Assembly: GCA_001910725.1 (NCBI GenBank) | Contig: MJGA01000118.1 | Span: 1 to 24,924 of the forward strand | From: Phanerodontia chrysosporium | Lineage: Eukaryota; Basidiomycota; Agaricomycetes; Polyporales; Phanerochaetaceae | Length of the DNA stretch: 24,924 nucleotides | Direction: 5' to 3' | In this document: positions 10,779 through 19,049 of the stretch, piece by piece | Numbering within the stretch: the stretch's first letter is position 1 | How the letters are laid out: each line of letters opens with the position of its first letter | Program-made: the position numbers and the translations under genes | The notes under the pieces: generated by a model | The model's database searches: none | Told to the model about the DNA's origin: nothing | Seen by the model: the letters and a program-made list of their open reading frames with translations, nothing else

Positions 10779-11754
10779 GGTCGTCCGGGGGCGAGCAAGC
10801 GTTAGGGGGCCTCGCGTGTGGCCCGTCCGCACGTTGTTTTATGTGCCCCGTCCGGACGACCATCTATCACATTCGCACGTTCTGGCCGTTCATTTTCGAA
10901 GACGGGTGTAGCGGAGGCATGGATGCCGTCATGGCATCCGCGATCTTGCGCAACGTGTTTCCTGTTCAGTGCCCTGTATTGCCCCTGACGGCGACCGGTG
11001 GTTTTCCAGGACGAGCCCGTACACGCCGCTGCCGAGACAGGTGCCCCACAGGGAACAATGTGCTCTCCAAGACATTTACTGTTCCTCCGCCTCCTGAGAG
11101 CGAAAATCTTTATGTCATAGGCGAGGCGACGCGTAAATCTCATCTCCCGCTCCATTGGACACACCTAAAAAGAGGATTTACATGCTCAGCGCGAACTGGC
11201 ATGGAAGGGTTTTCTCGAGTGTATTTGACGTCGTCTATGTGGGCGTCCCGGGAAGAAGTGCTGTGGTGGCGGTCGCCCATCTACCCCCATCGAGTCTAGT
11301 CGACGGAGGACGGGAGATGGGAGGTTCGCGAAAGTTGGATGTCGTACTTCCGACAACGCGGAAGTTCAAGGCGCTATTCTGTACGAGTGTGTCGACTGCT
11401 ATACATTTTCTCCGTGAGCCTGTCTGCGTCATGCTCTGAACTGTTTCCATCTGATACCACTAAGACAGGGCAATACAAGCTGGGAGAATCTCAGCGTAGT
11501 CTTGCAGCGTGGCTTTCATAGGGCAACGGCCGTTGGCTAGGGTGCATGCATTGACCATGCTTTGCTCTCACGAACGTGCCGTGCTCGCGCGGTGTACGGA
11601 AGGTCATGCAATGCAGATGTGTATGTAGTATATGTGATGCAGTACACGGGTATCGTGCCCTCGAGGTCAAGGGGCATGGACGGTTCCAGTCAGAGTCAGG
11701 GCGAGCCAATCCATCGCGGATAATCCACACCCTTGACGCCATCGCCCAGGGATG

Positions 11755-12183
11755 AGCAGCGTGAGCAGCATCACCAGGCACGAAGGCATGATGTCATGCC
11801 CGCCGGCTACCAGTTGGTGCGTCGGGTGCAGAGGGTTGTGTGCTCATTTCTTCTTCCACCTGAGCGGCGGACAAGTGTACAGACCTGAATTAGCTGGTTG
11901 TTAAAACGAGAAACAGAGGCACTGACCTGCTGACTGAGTCTTGTCTTGTACCTTGCGACCTCACCCGATTTTTCTTTGGGAAGAGAGGGGGCATCTCGGG
12001 AGAACTAGAAGTATATAAGAATAACGGCATGGTGGGGTGTGACGGTGATTCCTTACCGACGAACTTCGCAGGCGGGTTTCATACGAGTTCACGCACATTT
12101 CTTTGACTACTTGTGGTGGTGGACTGGAGAGGTTTGTTGAGAGAAAAGTGGTCGTCCATCGGTTCTGCGCCTGCGCCTTTATA
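11755..12183 (-). other. Possible small spliced transcription unit with TATA box
   Basis: A TATAAA at 12183-12178 (minus) is followed after about 30 nt by a CT/CA-rich leader (ctctcaacaaacctctccag) running into an ATG at 12098. This is the layout of a highly expressed small fungal gene. Strong splice signals follow: GTAAGG at 12057, TTCTAG near 12005, GTGAGG near 11964 and CGCTCAG near 11861. Two readings join in phase. One begins MCVNSYETRL at 12098; the other begins MPPLFPKKNR in the second exon. Both can end VEEEMSTQPS...SRRA with a stop near 11795. I cannot choose between them, and neither product matches a family I know. A noncoding transcript is equally possible. Confidence 0.3.
12178..12183 (-). 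promoter_or_regulatory. TATA box of the putative small unit
   Basis: Minus-strand TATAAA lies about 80 nt upstream of the ATG at 12098. The sequence between is pyrimidine/CA-rich, as in fungal core promoters. The assignment rests on position and context only. Confidence 0.35.
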
Positions 12184-13581
12184 GCTCCTGCAGGGCCTGC
12201 AAATCTGCGCAGCGAATGACGAGGGCCTAGGCTACATTTGCACTCGAAGAGCACGGCACGCGGTCCACGGACCTAGCACGTCTACTGCAGTGCGCCACTT
12301 CCGTGTGACGCTCCGCCTGCATACGGCATACCGTTGGTCCTCGTTGCATATCTGAGTGGAGACGTAGCCCCTGACTGGGGCAACGCGGGATCAGCGGCGT
12401 CGCGACGCTCAGCGCAGATCTGAAAGGACGCGGGTTGTATAGAATATTGCGCGGTTCATTGTCTTTTGAGCAAGGCATGCGGAAAGCTGCAGGCAGCGGA
12501 CGAGGACGAAGAGAGCGGATGACCGTCGCATGATTGGGGGTTGCCTAGAATGGCATGGTGCGCATCATCCGGCATACGCCGGGCGAACTAGCGCTTGCGT
12601 TTCCCCCGGTCACTTTGCCCACACCAGTGAGCACGCCACATGAGTTTACTGGTGAGCTAGCCCAGCACAATAAGTCAGTCGTCTTCAAATTTCTATATAG
12701 AATTGCGATGTTGACTGCAGGCCGGCAACAAATCCGATGAAATAGTGACTTAGGGACTGGTCAATTTCAACCCAGGGCGCTGACTGCAGACGATTCGGAA
12801 AGCCCTCGAGGCAAGAAGTGCACGCTGAGGAAGATGGTGCAGTCCGTCTCTCGCGGGTAGCTACAGACGGCATTACGTAGTGAGTGAAGCTCCGGCTCTC
12901 CCCTCTGTGATCGAGATTTCCCAAGATCTTCTACCTTGCATCAGACGTGTTTTCTATGTCCTGCTTCCCTTGGCTCCTGGATGACATAGCATCATCGCAG
13001 CAACCATATTCACCTCTTTATCTGGCTAGGAAAGGCGAGAGGCGATGCACGCCAACGTGACAGCGTCCCTTGTTCGTCGCCCTGTTCGTACTGCCAATCC
13101 TTGTCACAAGCTACTGGCGATGCACCAAGCGGGCGAGAATCTGGCGAGCACCGGCTCGCACCGGTACACCGGTGTTTACGAGGGTCGACTATCTCGTAAG
13201 GCGCTTTGCACTTTGGGAACTGCTTGTTCGTCTCATGCAATCTGTCCTGACTTGTCCCTGGTCTCTACCGCCACGTCCAATCCTCGACCGCGCTTCGGCG
13301 GCTCTCCTCATCGCTCGTCGCTGACAATGAGGAAGACACCGACGAGCAATGTGGTTAAGCGCCACTCCGCCTATCAGATCTAGCGGCGTGGCATCGAGGC
13401 CGTCTCCTGGTTACCTTCAACCCAATACTCGCTCGACCATGTCGTCGGTCCAAGAGAGTTGCATTGTACCCCGCCGGTGTCTGGACACAACCAGAAAGAG
13501 CCTTCCCACTCCTGCGACTTATAGCAATGCTTCTGGGTAGTCGGCTTTCCAACCCCGCCTTCTCCGCGCTCAGTCGGGTCA

Positions 13582-14876
13582 ATGTCCGAGTCCGACGCTG
13601 GGTATTCACGGCCGCGAGGAATAGCTCGAATCCCGCAAGAGCTTTGCGAACAAGTTATCGACTACGTCGCCGGATACTACGACCTCAACGACAGCATTCG
13701 GACCCTTCTCGCCTGCTCGCTGACTTGTCATCGTTGGGTTCATAGAGCTCGCCGTCACCTGTACCATTTTGCGGCCGTTGCGAAGACAAAGGATCAGTTT
13801 TCCTCCTTACTGCAGCGGGCGGACACCCAGCCCGGCTTCCTCGAGATACGAGTTCTGGATGTCGGGTACGACCTGGACCCCGCTCAAGCGCCAGCGCAGA
13901 CATGGATGTGCACCGTGCCCGAACCGCTCACCCGCCGCTTTCCCCACATCCGCCGCCTCCGCCTCGCGTGCATCCCGCCAGTGGTGCACCGCAGCTTCTA
14001 CGTCTCGCTATCCCACTTTCCCTCGCTCACAGGCCTCCTGTTGTATGGCTGCCGCTTCGTGAAATTCCGGGACTTCGCACGGCTCATTCTCAGCTTCCGC
14101 ACGCTCAAACAACTCTACCTCTCGAAGCTGGAATGGGCAGCTGAGGTCAAAGCCGGCTCGCACTCACTGGCATGCAGAGGCATGAAGCGCATGACCCAGC
14201 TCCGCCTGGAACACCTCAACATGACGATCAGCGAGCCTCATGTCATGGTGGATATCATCAATTGGCTTTTGTGCACCGTTACTGGTTCAAGCTTGCGCAC
14301 CGTCTCCATTGACTTTCCCGCCATCGAATCCCGCGCCATCTTTCCGACCGCTGTCGCCCGCCTCGTCAGCAAGTGCGCTCCCACCCTTGAAAACTTGAGG
14401 CTGCGGTTCGATAGTGTCAAGGATGGTAGAGACTGTGAAGGGCTACTCCGTAAGCCGTTTGCCTAGTCGACGGGTGTTCATCCTTTCTCACACGCCTTCT
14501 AGGTGCGCTCGACCTGAGCGAATGCACGCAACTCCGGTCGCTGTCTACCCGGGCGCTGCCGCCCGATGAAGCCTGCATCGACGCACTCGTAAGCATCATT
14601 AAGATGCTACCGAGCAAGACGAGCATGCTCGAGGACGTGCTGCTGTGGAATCATGGCAGGCAGTATTTCCTAGGATTCCCGTGGAGCGCCCTCGACGAGA
14701 CGCTCAGCGACAGCAGCAAGTATCCACGGTTCAGAAAGCTCTCCGTGACTGTCGACCCCGTCGAAGACGCCGTTAGGTTGGCGCCACAGCTATGCATGCA
14801 GGGGAAGGTGGCTCTCCATGAGACAGATAGCGATCATGGGTATGTGGTCAGTTACGCATTCCCGTCAAGTCATTGA
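13582..14876 (+). CDS. F-box-like / leucine-rich protein (413 aa)
   Basis: Two exons (13582-14449 and 14503-14876) are joined across a 53-nt intron with GTAAGC donor and TTCTAG acceptor, giving LLRALDLSECTQL. Near the N terminus, about residues 16-62, is an F-box-like segment: IPQELCEQVIDYV, then LLACSLTCHRWVHRARRHLY. The rest contains irregular Leu-rich repeats (FPHIRRLRLACIPP, FPSLTGLLLYGC, LKQLYLSKLEW, LRTVSIDFPAI). F-box proteins typically link substrates to SCF ubiquitin ligases through Skp1, and this subfamily is heavily expanded in Agaricomycetes with few known substrates. The start is the first ATG upstream of the F-box in this frame. The F-box-like gene at 15987-17855 is convergent with it; sequence similarity between the two is low. 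Confidence 0.85.
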
Positions 14877-15223
14877 AGCTCAAGCTCATTCTCAGCGAAC
14901 AATTTAGGTTCTGGTGAAATCGTTATGCTGTTACAATACCTGCGATGCCGATGGGAGTTGTTACGGAATTTAAGGGCAATCCGACTATGTATTTTATTGA
15001 TGAATATCGAGGACACTTGCTATACGAATTATCCAACGATAATGCAGCCCAGAAATGTATCCGTCGAGATGAGTCCCAGATACTCGATATCGGTTGCTGA
15101 ACGCTGTCACGTCCCATAGGAATGATCGCGTCATGTTCGACCATAGATGTTGCGGGTAGGATGCACCGACTCTTGCTACCATGCCCTCGCGCTGCCATTA
15201 GGACGCGGTATGCATGGACCCCT
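14877..15223. other. Spacer downstream of the F-box-like gene
   Basis: This 347-nt, relatively AT-rich stretch lies between the convergent 3' ends of the F-box-like gene and the small secreted peptide candidate. Short frames here are not supported by composition or splice structure. It probably holds the 3' UTRs. Confidence 0.45.
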
Positions 15224-15426
15224 CTAGCAGCAGCATCTAGCCTCAATCATGAACCCGTCGGGCAGGGTGCTGCGCATCAGTGAGTCGAGGGTTCATGGCT
15301 GTGAACGAGCGTGTATACTGACCGCTTGCAAGGAGAGATCACGCCGTCGATAGCCGTAGGGTGGGCGGTAACTCTATAGCTGACGATGAGGAGAGCGACA
15401 GTGGCAGCGAGAGATTTGATCTGCAT
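15224..15426 (-). CDS. Candidate small secreted peptide precursor (49 aa)
   Basis: Two exons (15426-15323 and 15269-15224, minus strand) are joined across a 53-nt intron with GTCAGT donor, CACTGAT branch-like site and GCGCAG acceptor. The product starts MQIKSLAATVALLIVSYRVTA, a good signal peptide: Lys near the start, a hydrophobic core, then a small-residue cleavage region. A short mature part contains CKRTLPDG and ends in three consecutive Cys. Lys34-Arg35 is a possible Kex2 site, which would free a 14-residue Cys-ended peptide. Without splicing the frame ends after about 51 residues with a different tail. A TATA-like box lies about 140 nt upstream. Small secreted peptides with a signal sequence are common in basidiomycetes and usually species-specific; no function can be given. 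The exact 3' end is uncertain. Confidence 0.55.
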
Positions 15427-15986
15427 GTTCAACGCTGACTAGCGGTATCGACATGGTCATGATCAAGAGAATACATGTCAGGATGGGTCTGAAGCCTCTC
15501 ACCTCGTAAAATGTGCGTAGCAGCTACTGTGGCGCACTGATATTCTGCGACGGTTGCCGTGCTCTTATAGACATGCGAGCGACCGCCCTCCGTCACCTGC
15601 GGGTCTGACGGCCGAGAAGTTCAGGGTCTCCAACAGCGAAGACAAGAGAACAAGCTCGTTATTCGTCAACCAACGTCCGAGTCGGGGCTGATTTCCCTTT
15701 TTTTCTTCCAGTGGAGGTGGGAGCTACGGCACGTCGCCACATGCTAGCTCCCGCAAGTGACAGACGTTGGATCCGATCTCGGGATATTGGTATAATGAAG
15801 ACGAGTTAAACGCTACCGACTCCAGCTCTATTTTGGTGCGCAGCCTCACCGTGCTCCGCCGCCATTATCAGGTATGTCTCTAGCACAATGCCATTCGAAA
15901 GCTGAAGGGCGCAAGAGGAGCTACGTAAGTCGTTAGATCACTCTAATACTACAAATACATTCTATGTACGGACTACTGTCACGCCA
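15427..15986. promoter_or_regulatory. Promoter region of the small peptide gene and 3' flank of the F-box-like gene
   Basis: This 560-nt stretch has no supported coding sequence. A minus-strand CTATAAGA lies at 15570-15563, about 140 nt upstream of the peptide ATG. The part next to 15987 should hold the 3' UTR of the F-box-like gene. Confidence 0.4.
15563..15570 (-). promoter_or_regulatory. TATA-like box upstream of the small peptide gene
   Basis: Minus-strand CTATAAGA about 140 nt upstream of the ATG at 15426 leaves room for a leader of roughly 110 nt. It is supported by position only. Confidence 0.3.
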
Positions 15987-17855
15987 CTACCAAGTTCTAC
16001 ACTCATTATCCCCCGTCTCCCGAACAACTGGAGCACTCGAGAGGAATTCATCGATAGCGACGAGGCCGTTCCCAATATCCACTCTTGACGGCCCGAGACC
16101 TCTCCGTCTCCGCTCCGCCAAAGCATCACGTAAAGCTAGTTCTGCCACGATATATTGGTCTCGGTCGGTGAAGATTTCCGAAGTGGCCCTGCTAGGTAAG
16201 ATGGCGAATGTTTCGAGCTGCTCGAAAGAAGGGGTGGGATCCGTGTCGTTCCTGAGGCATAATAGGGCTTTCGCTACAGTAGGGAGAACCGAAGGGGCAT
16301 CCTCCATCCCGAGATGAAGTAGGTGGCGTCCTACGCGGGATTCTGCCAGGTGCGTCCATATTCTCAGGTCGTCGAACAGTGGATGCTGGTCTGGGTCATA
16401 CAATATCTCCAAGTCGACCGGCATGACAAGTAGGCTCTGAAGTCCCAAGAACAGCTCTGAGTCGAAGACATCACGGAGTAGCTCCTCGCCATGTTCGCTG
16501 GCCATTTGACCGTATCCTGGTACGAAGGCGATCACCAGAGATCCCTCCTTTTCGGGTCGTGTACGTGAATAATCGTCGTAGAATGTTACCTTGCACAGAG
16601 GTGTGATCGACGTTTCCGCATCTTCATCCTCACCCATCTCCATAGCGAACACTGCAGTGCGATAGAGGGGCTGCTGGATAGTTGAGTTATACTGGGGGTT
16701 GTTCAAGATGCGTGACATGCGTCCGGCCAAGCAACTAGTGACGAACCGCACCCGCAGCTGGACGTGGGAGTTGAGTTCTGGATCTGGCGAGTAGTCCATT
16801 TCACCAGGTGTGATGGATATGCGTGTGCGTGGAGGGGAGTCAATGTGAAAGAGGAGGAGAGCAGCGCCAGCTGGACAACCGAAGGGCTGGGAAAACAACG
16901 CCTGCTTCAGCTTTGGTAAAGAGACTACGGGCTCGGAGAGGTGTGCACCGTCACGAATAGCTGAGAGTTGCAGTGGCCGGATGGCATTGTTCAATTCCAG
17001 ATGTTCCAGGTGTGGTAGGTCTCGAAGGCTACGAAGCCAATCCTTCACCGACGGCAATTGATAGTGCATCCTAGCGACGTGTAGATGTGTTAAGGAAGGG
17101 CGTACGAAAGACTGCAAGAGTCGCCAAGGAAGGTTATCACTGAATATCCGCCGAATGCGAGGCATCGGAGCGTCGGACAGTGGTGGGAAATGGAATGGGT
17201 TGGAACTCGCGGCTTGCCTTCCATCATTGTCCACAGGGAGGTCGTCCAACATGTAGTCCCGCGGCAATATGTCCGATCCATAGGTGTTCCGGTATAGAAC
17301 GCCGAGAGACTCGAGCAGCGGCAAGTCCAACGCCTGGTGGGAGCGTGCACGGCATATGAGCTTCGGAGTAATCAAGAATCCACGCAGATTCTTCAGTCTA
17401 TGGGCGTAGTCAGAGAGTAGAGCCTCAGTGACGGTAGCGTCGCTAGAGTCCCATTTGTATTCGTTGGCTTCGACAGTCAGCTCACATTCGCCCGCCCTCG
17501 CGATGAAGGTCTGCCCTCGTAGTGTCGCCCTTCCGACAATGATGCGTGTCCAAAGGACAGGGTAGTCCAAGGCTGCCTGGCGCCACCTCTTGCAAACATG
17601 GGTGATATAAAGCCATCGGTGCGGACGATCAGTGGGCGAACGGTATTCCGCGGTGGCATAGAGATCGTGATCGTCGACGACAAGCTTGAAGATGCGCACT
17701 AGGATGTCATCTGGCATCCAAAGCACAGGGCACCGGGTGTTCTTGTATTCCTTTAAGGCGAGAAGATAATGCTCCACGGACTCGATGGCGAGGTCGATAT
17801 CGCGAGCACTTCGTAGGAAGGTGGAGAAGTCGTCACGGAGTGTGAGGGATCCCAT
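15987..17855 (-). CDS. F-box-like domain protein (622 aa, intronless)
   Basis: One uninterrupted 1869-nt frame. The F-box-like domain covers about residues 45-105: LWMPDDILVRIFKLVVDD, then HRWLYITHVCKRWRQAALDY and PVLWTRI. This is the characteristic 'VCKRWR..A...P.LWT' pattern of the large basidiomycete F-box-like family. It is preceded by a short helical N terminus (IDLAIESVEHYLLALKEYK). The C-terminal 500 residues have scattered Leu-rich segments (LRDLPHLEHLELNNAIRPL) and no other recognised domain. The inferred role is a substrate receptor for SCF ubiquitin ligase, with unknown target. The start lies just before this helix. It is convergent with the F-box-like gene at 13582, with the small peptide gene between them. 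The absence of introns contrasts with most neighbours but is common in this family. Confidence 0.9.
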   Translation of the reverse strand: MGSLTLRDDFSTFLRSARDIDLAIESVEHYLLALKEYKNTRCPVLWMPDDILVRIFKLVVDDHDLYATAEYRSPTDRPHRWLYITHVCKRWRQAALDYPVLWTRIIVGRATLRGQTFIARAGECELTVEANEYKWDSSDATVTEALLSDYAHRLKNLRGFLITPKLICRARSHQALDLPLLESLGVLYRNTYGSDILPRDYMLDDLPVDNDGRQAASSNPFHFPPLSDAPMPRIRRIFSDNLPWRLLQSFVRPSLTHLHVARMHYQLPSVKDWLRSLRDLPHLEHLELNNAIRPLQLSAIRDGAHLSEPVVSLPKLKQALFSQPFGCPAGAALLLFHIDSPPRTRISITPGEMDYSPDPELNSHVQLRVRFVTSCLAGRMSRILNNPQYNSTIQQPLYRTAVFAMEMGEDEDAETSITPLCKVTFYDDYSRTRPEKEGSLVIAFVPGYGQMASEHGEELLRDVFDSELFLGLQSLLVMPVDLEILYDPDQHPLFDDLRIWTHLAESRVGRHLLHLGMEDAPSVLPTVAKALLCLRNDTDPTPSFEQLETFAILPSRATSEIFTDRDQYIVAELALRDALAERRRRGLGPSRVDIGNGLVAIDEFLSSAPVVRETGDNECRTW

Positions 17856-19049
17856 GATCCTGGCTATGGTACTTTCGCTCTTCCTGTAAGCTTTTGTTCA
17901 CATGAGCTCCCGACCAACGAAACATTTTCATTCCTATACTGACCGATCGACTGTCTGTATACTGCTAGGAACCGTGCCGCAATGCGCGCTGGGAACGATG
18001 ACTACAGCGTTCACTCATCAGATCTGTTGTTCAGTTGATAGAGCAGCTCGACTCACCGCGGCGATTTGCGTTGCAAGGTGCACGACAATCAGAGTCAAGG
18101 TGTAAGTGCGAGACTTGTCGCGCAGGGTCTTCCTGCATCACGAGGCAGTGCATGCTCAGGCCGGGCCGTCATGACCATACCCATCACTTCATCACGTCTG
18201 CCCGAGCTGTGCCATACTCCGAAGAACTGCTTTGTGATCGCGCCCAGACCAGGTGAAGCAGCAGCGAGATGCGACACGGGCGAATGGGCGCATCCGTGGT
18301 GTCCCATAGCCTGCGAGGAAAGACTGAGTCAGATCCATAGGCAGCCAATTATCGTCTCGAGCGCTCGGAAGAGGATGAGCTCTGATTACATTCTTGATGT
18401 CCAGAGCTCGTATCTCAGCGATGCCATAGTTCAGAGATATCAAGTAGTATGGAGGATGTCGTCCTGTTATTTGGTAAGATAACCTTTCGATTTGTCAATA
18501 TGAGCAACTCTTTTCCAGTTTACGCAATGTTTTCTACTTACCTTTGCTGTCATCCTCGATGAAGTTGTAGATCACGGTAGTGATACAGAACTCGGACGGG
18601 CCGCGGCGAGCGCCACGCGGCCCTCTACTCGATCCCCGATTTAGACGCCCGATTCCAACCAACGCTCGCGCAAAGTTACTCGCCACGTCCCCCAGTCTAA
18701 CAAGGCTTCTCGCATGCACGGACGATCCGAATGAAATGTATGGATTGCACAGGAGACACAAGGTTACAACTAGATAGCAAGATGGCTGTTATGACACAAG
18801 AGTTTGCAGGAGAAAGCACGAAGACACGACCACCAATACACCAGAAAGCGCGAACTCGTCCACAGAACCGACGGCCTACATGGGCTGTCCAGACAGCCGC
18901 GAACCTCACACGAGGAGGCACCAGCCACCAACTCGCCAGATGACGCTGCCGCCTATCTGGTGGCGCAAAGCGCTCTTCATGGTACAATTTTCCCGAACTG
19001 CGGAATGCGTTGCTCCCGCGGGTGCGATGAGCAAGGCCCGCCGCTCATC
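17856..19049. other. Gap of about 1.2 kb; promoter of the F-box-like gene plus an uncertain spliced frame
   Basis: The first few hundred bases should be the promoter of the gene starting at 17855. Between about 18.1 and 18.77 kb on the minus strand are splice-like signals described separately. Nothing else here is supported, and the final part abuts the 3' end of the zf-C3H1 gene. Confidence 0.4.
18186..18770 (-). CDS. Possible gene remnant or spliced fragment, weak
   Basis: A minus-strand frame ending FIEDDSK reaches a strong donor, AAAG|GTAAGTAG, at 18541. A 78-nt intron ending ATAACAG (18464) would join it in frame to a second open stretch beginning GRHPPYYLISLNYGIAEIRA. A second acceptor-like site, ACTCAGTCTTTCCTCGCAG near 18311, opens another frame of about 70 codons. 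No start codon context, domain or complete model could be found. It may be the 3' end of a decayed gene or chance. I do not recognise the sequence. Confidence 0.18.

Larger units (their letters stand above)
10779..13581. other. Gap of about 2.8 kb, mostly without supported genes
   Basis: Apart from the weak transcription unit near 12.0 kb, I see no convincing coding sequence here. An open frame at 10919-11299 (+) lacks family-like composition. A short hairpin (7-bp arms, 5-nt loop) lies at 10921-10939. The region should include the promoters of the 10778 gene (minus) and the 13582 gene (plus). No tRNA or complete mobile element was recognised. Confidence 0.45.

Noticed and set aside
10921..10939. 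Hairpin with 7-bp arms (GGATGCC/GGCATCC)
   Set aside because: Not followed by a T-run, and terminator hairpins are not expected in a fungal nuclear genome; short enough to be chance.
10919..11299. Open frame of 126 codons on the plus strand upstream of the 10778 gene
   Set aside because: No domain, signal peptide or splice structure, an odd Arg/Pro-rich composition, and it overlaps the expected promoter of a better-supported minus-strand gene.
15224..15240. Three terminal Cys as a prenylation signal
   Set aside because: The last four residues are R-C-C-C, not CaaX, and the product has a secretory signal peptide, so cytosolic prenylation is unlikely.
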